Shown piece by piece: positions 9,554 through 15,421 of a stretch of DNA of 17,023 nucleotides (position 1 is the first letter of the stretch; each line of letters opens with the position of its first letter). Below the pieces are notes generated by a model. It was not told where the DNA came from, did not search any database, and saw only the letters and a list, made by a program, of their open reading frames with translations. This DNA comes from an uncultured Alkalilimnicola sp. (GTDB taxonomy: Bacteria > Pseudomonadota > Gammaproteobacteria > Nitrococcales > AK92): the NCBI GenBank assembly GCA_937951875.1, contig CALGAN010000072.1, positions 1 to 17,023 on the forward strand, in the 5' to 3' direction. The position numbers and the translations under genes are program-made.

Positions 9554-10681
9554 ATGGCTGAGGCGAAGAAGCTGGGTGGAGCCGGCCTGCGTGGCCAGTC
9601 GGCGGGCCAGACCGCCCTGTGTACCGTCGGTAAGGAAGGCGCGGGCCTGACCTACCGCGGCTATGACATGAAGGAGCTGGCCGAGAAGGTCAGCTTCGAG
9701 GAAGTGGCCTACCTGCTGCTCAAAGGGGAATTGCCGAACAGGGCGCAGCTCGACGCCTACAAGGCCAAGCTCAAGAGCCTGCGCGGCATACCGCAGCCGC
9801 TCAAGGAGGTGCTGGAGCGCATTCCGCGCGACGCCCATCCCATGGACGTGCTGCGCACCGGCTGCTCCTTCCTCGGTACCCTGGAGCCGGAGACCAGCTT
9901 CGAGCAGCAGCAGGAGGTGGCCGACCGCCTGCTGGCGGTGTTCCCGTCGATCATCACTTACTGGTACCGCTATACCCATGACGGCGTGCGCATCGACGAG
10001 AACACCGACGACGACAGCATCGGCGCGCATTTCCTGCGCTGCCTGCTGGGCAAGGCGCCGAGCGCGCTGCACGCCCAGGTGATGAACGTCTCGCTCATCC
10101 TCTACGCCGAGCACGAGTTCAACGCCTCCACCTTCACCGCCCGCGTCTGCGCCTCGACGCTCTCCGACATGTACTCCTGCATCACCGGTGCCATCGGCTC
10201 GCTGCGCGGCCCGCTGCACGGCGGCGCCAACGAGGCGGCCATGGACATGATCGAGCAGTGGCAGAGCCCGGACGAGGCCGAGCGCGGCATCCTGGCCATG
10301 CTCGAGCGCAAGGAAAAGATCATGGGCTTCGGCCACGCGATCTACCGCGAGTTCGACCCGCGTAACGAGGTGATCAAGGGCTGGGCCAAGAAGCTGGCCG
10401 ACGAGGTCGGCGACAAGGTGCTCTACCCCGTCTCCGAGCGCGTCGAGGAGGTGATGTGGCGCGAGAAGCGGCTGTTTCCCAACGCCGACTTCTATCACGC
10501 CAGCGCCTATCACTTCATGGGCATCCCCACCAAGCTGTTCACGCCCATCTTCGTGATGTCGCGCGTCACCGGCTGGGCGGCGCACGTGATGGAGCAGCGC
10601 TCCAACAACCGCATCATCCGCCCCAGCGCCGACTACATCGGCCCCGAGCTGCGGCCGGTGCCGCCGATCGACCAGCGCTGA
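9554..10681 (+). CDS. prpC: 2-methylcitrate synthase (PrpC)
   Basis: PrpC is a type II-like citrate synthase that condenses propionyl-CoA with oxaloacetate to 2-methylcitrate. The 375-aa length fits the methylcitrate synthase subgroup. The catalytic triad can be read directly: H222 in RGPLHGGANE, H261 in MGFGHAIYR, and D312 in PNADFYHASAYHFMGIP. The C-terminus with EQRSNNRIIRPSADYIGP is typical of the family. A GAGGAGAG ribosome binding site (about 9539-9546) precedes the ATG. It is the last gene of the acuI-prpB-prpC unit and is followed by a palindrome (10686-10702) and a bidirectional terminator. Residual citrate synthase activity is possible, but the prpB context favours methylcitrate. 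Confidence 0.96.
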   Translation: MAEAKKLGGAGLRGQSAGQTALCTVGKEGAGLTYRGYDMKELAEKVSFEEVAYLLLKGELPNRAQLDAYKAKLKSLRGIPQPLKEVLERIPRDAHPMDVLRTGCSFLGTLEPETSFEQQQEVADRLLAVFPSIITYWYRYTHDGVRIDENTDDDSIGAHFLRCLLGKAPSALHAQVMNVSLILYAEHEFNASTFTARVCASTLSDMYSCITGAIGSLRGPLHGGANEAAMDMIEQWQSPDEAERGILAMLERKEKIMGFGHAIYREFDPRNEVIKGWAKKLADEVGDKVLYPVSERVEEVMWREKRLFPNADFYHASAYHFMGIPTKLFTPIFVMSRVTGWAAHVMEQRSNNRIIRPSADYIGPELRPVPPIDQR

Positions 10682-10685
10682 GCGC

Positions 10686-10702
10686 CCGCGGTTCAACCGC
10701 GG
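10686..10702. repeat. Perfect palindrome just after prpC
   Basis: CCGCGGTT and AACCGCGG flank a single central C, starting 4 nt after the prpC stop. As RNA it could form a 6-bp stem with a 5-nt loop. It has no T-tract of its own and lies only 5 nt before the terminator hairpin, so it may assist termination or act as a protein site. Confidence 0.6.
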
Positions 10703-10707
10703 TAACG

Positions 10708-10737
10708 AAAAACGCCCGGCGGTGCCGGGCGTTTTTT
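10708..10737. terminator. Bidirectional rho-independent terminator between prpC and the OmpA-like gene
   Basis: AAAAACGCCCGGC (10708-10720) pairs with GCCGGGCGTTTTT around a GGT loop and ends in six T's. The A-tract on the left gives the mirror signal on the minus strand, so it can serve both convergent genes, prpC (ends 10681) and the OmpA-like gene (ends 10755). Confidence 0.92.
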
Positions 10738-10754
10738 CATGCGGCGCCGAGCGG

Positions 10755-11954
10755 TTAGCGCTTGACCAGCTCCACGCGCCGGTTCTTGGCGCGGCCCTCG
10801 GCGGTGGCGTTGTCGGCGATCGGTCGCGACTCGCCGTAGCCGACCGACTCCAGCCGCTCGCGGGCGATGCCCTTCGCCACCAAGGCGTCCACCACGGCCG
10901 CGGCGCGGGCGGCGGAGAGTTTGAGGTTGGCCTCGTCAGAGCCGACGTCGTCGGTGTGGCCCTCGATGGTGAGCTTCAGCGCCGGATCGGCCTTGAGCAG
11001 CTCCACCACCTGCGCCAGCACCGGCTCGGCGTCCGGGCGCAGCGTGGCCTTGGCGAAGTCGAAGTTGACGTAGAGCGCCACGCGGCCCTGCTTGTCCAGC
11101 GCCGCGCGCAGCGCATCGGCCTTGGGCGGCCGCAGCGAGGACTCGAACGGTTTCTCCTCCACCACGGTCAGCTCGTATTGGGTCTGCTCGGCGTAGAGGT
11201 GCACCCAGACCACCGTGTCGTTGTCGATCAGGCGGCCGATCAGGTGTCGCCGCTCCCTCGCCACCTCCTCGCCGCCGCGGCTCAGGATGGCGTGCCGGTA
11301 GTTTTCCACGATATCGGTGATCGACGCCGGCGTGCTGTCCTTCAGCAGGACATAGCGTCCGACGTAGACGGCGCCCTCGACGCCGATCTCCTTGCCTTCG
11401 TCGCCGACGGCCGGCAGGGTGATCTCGTCGAACTTGCGTCGTTCGGCGCTCTCCAAGCCGTAGCCCGGCATGTGGCCGAACAGCCGGTGATCGTCGCCAC
11501 TGGGCGCGGTCAGGCGCGACTGGTGCGCCGTCTTGGTGACCACCACGTGCTCGAGACGCCGCTCTTCCGCGAAGACGTGCAGCCAGGTCTCCTGGCCGTT
11601 CTCGTCTAGGCGCGCGAACAAGTGCTCGCGGGAGCGGAAGGTGGTCTCGGCGCCGAGCTGGGCGAGCTGTTCGCGGTAGTTACGCATGACCTCCGCCACG
11701 GTCATGTGGTCGCTGGGGCTGACGAAGATCGCCTGGCAGTACCGGCCGGCGACCACCTGCTCCTCGTAGGCGTACTCGTCGCCGATCCGGAAACGATACT
11801 CTTCGTAGTGGCGAGGACCGCTTTCCTCTTTCTGCAGCTCGAAGCCGGGCAGCGTGCCCAGCGGCGGGCAGTCGGCCAGCGCGGGCACGGCGCAGGCGGA
11901 CAGCGCCAGCACGGCGACGGGACGGAACAGCCGGGTGAAAGCGATCGGATTCAT
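10755..11954 (-). CDS. Exported OmpA-family protein with a duplicated N-terminal module
   Basis: The 399-aa product begins with a signal peptide. Either signal peptidase I cleaves after VPALA (residue 27), or the LSAC motif (residues 18-21) is a lipobox and C21 is lipidated; the sequence does not decide. Residues 290-399 form an OmpA C-terminal peptidoglycan-binding domain: LTIEGHTDDVGSDEANLKLS gives D335, and R350 follows at the spacing expected for the diaminopimelate-binding pair. Residues 35-145 and 162-270 are related to each other: LPGFEL/MPGYGL, AGRYCQAIF/VGRYVLLKD, EVMRNYREQL/DIVENYRHAI and WLHVFAEE/WVHLYAEQ. The protein probably sits in the periplasm or inner leaflet of the outer membrane and binds the wall; the role of the duplicated module is unknown. 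It is convergent with prpC and divergent from the ATPase gene. Confidence 0.88.
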   Translation of the reverse strand: MNPIAFTRLFRPVAVLALSACAVPALADCPPLGTLPGFELQKEESGPRHYEEYRFRIGDEYAYEEQVVAGRYCQAIFVSPSDHMTVAEVMRNYREQLAQLGAETTFRSREHLFARLDENGQETWLHVFAEERRLEHVVVTKTAHQSRLTAPSGDDHRLFGHMPGYGLESAERRKFDEITLPAVGDEGKEIGVEGAVYVGRYVLLKDSTPASITDIVENYRHAILSRGGEEVARERRHLIGRLIDNDTVVWVHLYAEQTQYELTVVEEKPFESSLRPPKADALRAALDKQGRVALYVNFDFAKATLRPDAEPVLAQVVELLKADPALKLTIEGHTDDVGSDEANLKLSAARAAAVVDALVAKGIARERLESVGYGESRPIADNATAEGRAKNRRVELVKR

Positions 11955-12204
11955 GTGAATTCGCCTTTTTCTTGTTGTAAGAGCGACGTCAGCGGCCGAC
12001 TATTAATGAGAGCAAACCATTGCTGCAAGGGAACTTTCCACATATATCGAAATTCATATATCGGCATTCCGGCCCGCGCCCGGCGCTGACGTCCCCGCCG
12101 CGGTCCTGCTAAGCTGCCGGCCGAGCCGTTTCCCCTGGATCGCCAACGATCGACGCCGGACCGGGGGCCGCCCGCTCGGACGCGTCAATGCGCTTGCTTT
12201 GCCG
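11955..12204. promoter_or_regulatory. Divergent promoter region between the OmpA-like gene and the ATPase operon
   Basis: An AT-rich core at about 12000-12063 lies between two divergent genes in otherwise GC-rich DNA. For the plus strand, TTGCTG (12020-12025) and TATATC (12043-12048) are separated by exactly 17 nt. TTTCCA (12035-12040) with TATATC (12057-12062) at 16 nt is an alternative. CATATATCG occurs twice (12041-12049 and 12055-12063) with a 14-nt period. GACGTCAGCG (11985-11994) and its inverse CGCTGACGTC (12084-12093) bracket the core. Promoter positions are tentative. Confidence 0.4.
12041..12063. repeat. Tandem 9-bp direct repeat CATATATCG
   Basis: Two identical copies (12041-12049 and 12055-12063) are separated by AAATT. 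They overlap the candidate -10 boxes of the ATPase operon, so they could be an operator, though two short AT-rich copies may be coincidence. Confidence 0.6.
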
Positions 12205-13584
12205 ATGCTGACTTCACTGCGTATCCGCCACTTCAAAGCCTGGGGCGACACCGGACCGATCCGGCTCGCACCGCTGACCGTCATCTTCGGCGCCAACAGC
12301 GCCGGCAAGAGCAGCCTCGGCCAGCTGCTGCTGGCGCTGAAGCAGACCGTGCTGTCCAGCGACCGCCGCCGCGTTCTGCACCTGGGCGACGAGCACGCGC
12401 TGATCGACCTGGGCAGCTTCGTCGAGGTGCTCCACAACCACGACCTGCGCCAGCCGCTCGGCTTCGAGCTGGGCTGGCGGCAACCGCTCACCGTGCGCGA
12501 TCCGTTGTCGTCGGCCGCGTTCGTCGGCGACGAGCTGCGGCTGGCCGTGGAGCTGTTGGCCGACCGCCACGCGCGGCCGCAGGTGGGCCAACTGAGCTAC
12601 CAGCTGCGCCAGGGCGGCGAGGCGACGTTGACGGTGAACTACACGCGCACTGCCGACGGCGCCTACACCTTGCACGCCGAGCCGCTGCGCTTGCAGCGCC
12701 TACTCGGCCATGATGGTCCGCTGCCGCCGCCGGACAAGTTCTACCGGGTGCCGGACGAGGCGCGCGCCCAGTACCGCAACGCCGATTTCCTGGCCGACCT
12801 GGCGCTGGCCGCCGAGGCCGTGCTGGGCGGCATCCAGCACCTCGGCCCGCTGCGCGAGCCGCCGCGGCGCCTGTACGCCTGGACCGGCGAGGCGCCGGAG
12901 AACGTCGGCGCGCGCGGCGAGCTCACCATCCCGGCCATCCTCGCCGCCAGCGAGCAGGAGCGCATGTTCGGCGACGGCGAGGGCGAGCCGCTGCGGCTCG
13001 ACGCCTATCTCGCCCGGTGGCTCAAGCGGCTGGAGCTGATCGAGAGCTTCGCCGTGCGCCCCATCGCCCCGGGCCGCCACGAGTACGAGGTGCTGATCCG
13101 TACCCACCCGGCCGGCAGCGAGGTCAAACTCACCGACGTCGGTTTCGGCGTTTCGCAGCTGCTGCCGGTGCTGACCCAGGCGTTCTACGGGCCGCCCGGC
13201 GCCACCGTTTGGCTGGAGCAGCCCGAGGTGCACCTGCACCCGCGGGTGCAGGCCGAACTGGCCGATGTATTCATCGCCGCCGTGCAGGCGCGCGAGAACG
13301 GCCGTCCGCGCCACGCCCAGCTGGTGGTGGAGAGCCACTCCGAGCACTTCCTCAACCGCATCCAGCGCCGGGTGGCCGAGGGCACCCTGGCCGCCGAGGA
13401 CGTGGCCGTGTACTTCTGCCGCCGCGGCGAGTCCCATACCGAGCTGGAGCCGCTGCGGCTCAACGAGTACGGCGAAATCGAGAACTGGCCGGAGCATTTC
13501 TTCGGCGACGAGATGGCCGACATCGCCGCCCGCACCCTCGCCGCGCTCCGCCGCCGCAAGAACGCCGCGGGCCCGAAGCCATGA
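12205..13584 (+). CDS. AAA/ABC-type ATPase with DUF3696-like C-terminus
   Basis: The 459-aa protein is an SMC/OLD-like ATPase of the DUF3696 type. The N-terminal LTSLRIRHFKAWGD is followed by Walker A GANSAGKSS at residues 29-37 (K34). A signature-like LTDVGFGVSQLLPVL begins at L309. Walker B and the following acidic/His segment, TVWLEQPEVHLHP, cover 334-346. The switch histidine region VVESHSEHF covers 374-382, and the DUF3696-like tail YGEIENWPEHFFGD lies near 422-435. I chose the ATG at 12205; a TTG at 12199 would add two residues, and neither has a strong ribosome binding site. The stop overlaps the next gene's start by 4 nt (ATGA), implying translational coupling to the PIN-like protein. 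Such ATPases are often partnered with nucleases in defence or DNA/RNA-processing modules. The specific role here is inferred. Confidence 0.9.
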   Translation: MLTSLRIRHFKAWGDTGPIRLAPLTVIFGANSAGKSSLGQLLLALKQTVLSSDRRRVLHLGDEHALIDLGSFVEVLHNHDLRQPLGFELGWRQPLTVRDPLSSAAFVGDELRLAVELLADRHARPQVGQLSYQLRQGGEATLTVNYTRTADGAYTLHAEPLRLQRLLGHDGPLPPPDKFYRVPDEARAQYRNADFLADLALAAEAVLGGIQHLGPLREPPRRLYAWTGEAPENVGARGELTIPAILAASEQERMFGDGEGEPLRLDAYLARWLKRLELIESFAVRPIAPGRHEYEVLIRTHPAGSEVKLTDVGFGVSQLLPVLTQAFYGPPGATVWLEQPEVHLHPRVQAELADVFIAAVQARENGRPRHAQLVVESHSEHFLNRIQRRVAEGTLAAEDVAVYFCRRGESHTELEPLRLNEYGEIENWPEHFFGDEMADIAARTLAALRRRKNAAGPKP

Positions 13585-14114
13585 TGGCGGTGGTGGACAC
13601 CAACGTGCTGCTGGTCGCCAACGGCCAGCATCCGGAGGTCTCGGACGAGTGCGTGGCGACCTGCGTCGAGCGCCTGCTCGCCTTGCAGGAGCGCGGCACC
13701 GTGGTCATCGACGATGCCTTCCGCATCCTCGGCGAGTACCATCACAAGACTCAGACCAACCCGCCCAAGGGCGTCGGCGATGTGTTCCTGAAATGGCTGC
13801 TGCGCAACGTCGGCAACAGCGCGCGGGTGCAGCTGGTGGAGCTCACCGAGACCGCGCCGGACGAATTCGCCGAGTTCCCCGACCCGGCGCTGCAGGCGCG
13901 CTTCGATCCTTCCGACCGTAAGTTCGTCGCCACCGCCGCCGCCCATCCGCAGCGCCCGCCCTTGTGGCAGGCCGCCGACTGCAAATGGCTCGACTGGTGG
14001 CCGGCGCTGCGCGCGGCGGGGATCACCGTGGAGTTCCTGTGCCCGGACGACGCCTGCGCTTTCTACCAACGCAAATTTCCCGGGGCGCCGCTGCCCGCCC
14101 TGCCCGGAGACTGA
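13581..14114 (+). CDS. PIN-like domain nuclease, partner of the upstream ATPase
   Basis: The 177-aa product starts MMAVVDTNVLLVANG, the beta-strand and Asp of PIN domains. Acidic residues fall in the PIN order and spacing: D6 (VVDTNVLL), E52 (RILGEYHHK), D112 (DPSDRKFVA) and D133 (QAADCKWLDW). This fits a Mg2+-dependent nuclease, most often acting on RNA in this fold. The catalytic residues look intact. The start ATG overlaps the ATPase stop (ATGA), and the RNA-ligase-like gene starts 4 nt after its stop, so the three are one operon. There is no small antitoxin gene of the VapB type next to it. The family call comes from motif reading, without a database match. The target is unknown; some PIN-like proteins cut DNA. 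Confidence 0.7.
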   Translation: MMAVVDTNVLLVANGQHPEVSDECVATCVERLLALQERGTVVIDDAFRILGEYHHKTQTNPPKGVGDVFLKWLLRNVGNSARVQLVELTETAPDEFAEFPDPALQARFDPSDRKFVATAAAHPQRPPLWQAADCKWLDWWPALRAAGITVEFLCPDDACAFYQRKFPGAPLPALPGD

Positions 14115-14118
14115 TCGG

Positions 14119-14820
14119 ATGAGCGATTTTTTCCGTTTCCCCCACACCCCGCACATCGCTTGGCTGGGGCCGGGCATGCCGCGCGACGACAAGGTATTGG
14201 CGCCGCCCGAGGTCGAAGCGCTGCTCGCCGACGAGGTGGTGGTGGAGGAGAAGGTGGACGGCGCCAACCTCGGCATCTCGCTCGCCCCTGATGGCCGGCT
14301 GCGCGGCCAGAATCGCGGCCAGTACCTCACCGAGCCGTACCGCGGCCAGTTCTCCCGCCTCGGCGCCTGGCTGGCCCAGCACCGCTTCGTGCTCAGCGAG
14401 CACCTGACGCCGCAGCTCATCCTGTTCGGCGAATGGTGCGCTGCCCGCCATTCGCTGGACTACCAGGCGCTGCCGGACTGGTTCCTGCTGTTCGACGTCT
14501 ACGACCGCGAAGCCGGCAAATTCTGGAGCCCGGCCCGCCGCAACGAGCTGGCCGCCGCCCTGGGCCTGAGCACCGTGCCCTGCCTGTACCAGGGCAAAGC
14601 CGACCTGCAGACCCTGCGCCGCCTGCTGGACGACACCCGCAGCCGCTACCGCGACGGCCCGCCGGAGGGCATTGTCGTGCGCCGCGTGGTCGACGGCTGG
14701 ACCGAGGCGCGCGCCAAGCTGGTGCGGGCTGAATTCACCCAGACCATCGAGGAGCACTGGCGCAGCCGCACGATCGAGTGGAACCGGCTGCGGGAGCCGG
14801 GCGAGGCGGGCGGCGGGTGA
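14119..14820 (+). CDS. Small ATP-dependent RNA-ligase-family nucleotidyltransferase
   Basis: The 233-aa product shows the motifs of the covalent nucleotidyltransferase superfamily. Motif I VEEKVDGANLGIS has nucleotidyl-lysine K45. RGQNRGQYL follows about 20 residues later. Motif III-like LILFGEWCAARHSLDY is followed by IIIa-like WFLLFDVYD. Motif IV is EGIVVRR with E183, and motif V is RAKLVRAEF with K200. KVDGAN and the compact single-domain length point to the RNA ligase (Rnl2/PF09414-like) group rather than to full DNA ligases, which carry OB-fold or further domains. The likely reaction is AMP-dependent sealing of 5'-phosphate and 3'-OH ends, probably in RNA. GGAG at 14105-14108 lies within the end of the PIN gene. 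Co-expression with a nuclease suggests cut-and-repair chemistry, but this is inference; the DNA-nick-sealing alternative remains. Confidence 0.82.
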   Translation: MSDFFRFPHTPHIAWLGPGMPRDDKVLAPPEVEALLADEVVVEEKVDGANLGISLAPDGRLRGQNRGQYLTEPYRGQFSRLGAWLAQHRFVLSEHLTPQLILFGEWCAARHSLDYQALPDWFLLFDVYDREAGKFWSPARRNELAAALGLSTVPCLYQGKADLQTLRRLLDDTRSRYRDGPPEGIVVRRVVDGWTEARAKLVRAEFTQTIEEHWRSRTIEWNRLREPGEAGGG

Positions 14821-14822
14821 TC

Positions 14823-14836
14823 GAGGCGGCCGCCTC
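14823..14836. repeat. Perfect 14-bp palindrome after the RNA-ligase-like gene
   Basis: GAGGCGG and CCGCCTC abut with no spacer, 2 nt after the stop codon. As RNA it would give a 5-bp stem with a GGCC loop. No T-tract follows, so it is at best a weak terminator. Confidence 0.45.
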
Positions 14837-14899
14837 TTGGCCATGTCCGCGCGGAAGCGCGAGGCGGGCATGCCGCTGCTGCGGTAGAGAAGGTCGAAA

Positions 14900-14931
14900 T
14901 CCTGGGCTCCCGCTTGCGCGGGGGCGACGGG
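14900..14931 (-). repeat. REP-like hairpin, copy 1 (inverted)
   Basis: Read on the minus strand this is a CCGTC...CCCGC-GCAA-GCGGG...CCAG element. About 23 of 29 positions match copy 2 at 15329-15357. Several differences fall in the outer stem, and two paired positions change together (G-C and C-G here, A-T and T-A in copy 2), so the stem is kept. It lies downstream of the GIY-YIG remnant. Confidence 0.75.
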
Positions 14932-14943
14932 AGAGGGCGAGCG

Positions 14944-15239
14944 TCAGGCAGCGATGTCCGGCCAGAGATCGCGCCATGTCGGATTGTGTCGCTCGATCAG
15001 CTGCGGCGTCCACGCCCGCCGCCATTTCTTTAGCCGCTTCTCGCGGAGGATGGCCCCTCCATGGAATCGTGGAGTTCGAAGTACACGAGCAGGCGGACCC
15101 TGTAGCGCCGGGTAAAACCCTCTACGAAGCCATTCTTGGGCTGCCAAACGCGCTGGATGAGGTCGGACGTCACGCCGACATACAGCGTGCCGTTGCGTTT
15201 GCTGGCGAGGATGCAGACGGCGGGCTGCAATGTCCTCAT
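14944..15239 (-). pseudogene. Frameshifted GIY-YIG endonuclease-like gene
   Basis: The frame starting at ATG 15239 encodes MRTLQPAVCILASKRNGTLY and continues through VGVTSDLIQRVW, VEGFTRRY, VYFELHDSMEG, then leaves the family sequence at a CCCC run on the plus strand (15054-15057). The next frame resumes at once with AILREKRLKKWRRAW and LIERHNPTWRDLWPDIA and stops at 14944. One extra base in the run would restore a 98-aa single-domain GIY-YIG protein of the UPF0213/small endonuclease type. The first motif tyrosine (usually VYIL) is also replaced by cysteine (VCIL), which suggests decay rather than only a sequencing slip. AAGGA lies 9 nt before the ATG. The gene is flanked by inverted REP-like hairpins. 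Confidence 0.85.
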
Positions 15240-15328
15240 CGTGAGCCATCCTTGGCTGTGGGCCTATTCCGTTGCGGTGGATTCGCGCCGGCGCGGACAA
15301 CGCCTGCCCGCGTCGGCGGACATTGACA

Positions 15329-15357
15329 CCGTCATGCCCGCGCAAGCGGGCATCCAG
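15329..15357 (+). repeat. REP-like hairpin, copy 2
   Basis: ATGCCCGC (15334-15341) and GCGGGCAT (15346-15353) form a perfect 8-bp stem with a GCAA loop, bordered by CCGTC and CCAG. This matches the REP-type repeats common in gammaproteobacterial genomes. It is in the opposite orientation to copy 1 and lies upstream of the GIY-YIG remnant. Confidence 0.85.
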
Positions 15358-15404
15358 TCTTGTGTCCTGCGCTTCGCGGTTGGCTACCCTTCGTCTCTCT
15401 GCCC

Positions 15405-15421
15405 CTCCCCGGTAAGGGGGG
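15405..15421 (-). terminator. Possible weak terminator hairpin after prpF
   Basis: CTCCCC (15405-15410) and GGGGGG (15416-15421) can pair around GGTAA with one wobble, directly beside the prpF stop. The minus strand has no T-tract after it, so this may be only an intergenic repeat fragment. Confidence 0.3.

Noticed and set aside
8819..10696. A 625-codon open frame on the minus strand opposite prpB and prpC
   Set aside because: Same codon-bias shadow: no recognisable domain, and the opposite strand is plainly PrpB and PrpC.
14900..15357. A CRISPR array made of the CCCGC-rich repeats
   Set aside because: There are only two copies, in opposite orientation and more than 400 bp apart, with a gene remnant between them. 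That is a REP pattern, not CRISPR.
12205..15421. A classical genomic island or prophage with integrase and att sites
   Set aside because: No integrase, transposase, tRNA gene or direct-repeat ends were found in this stretch. Base composition also looks like that of neighbouring genes.
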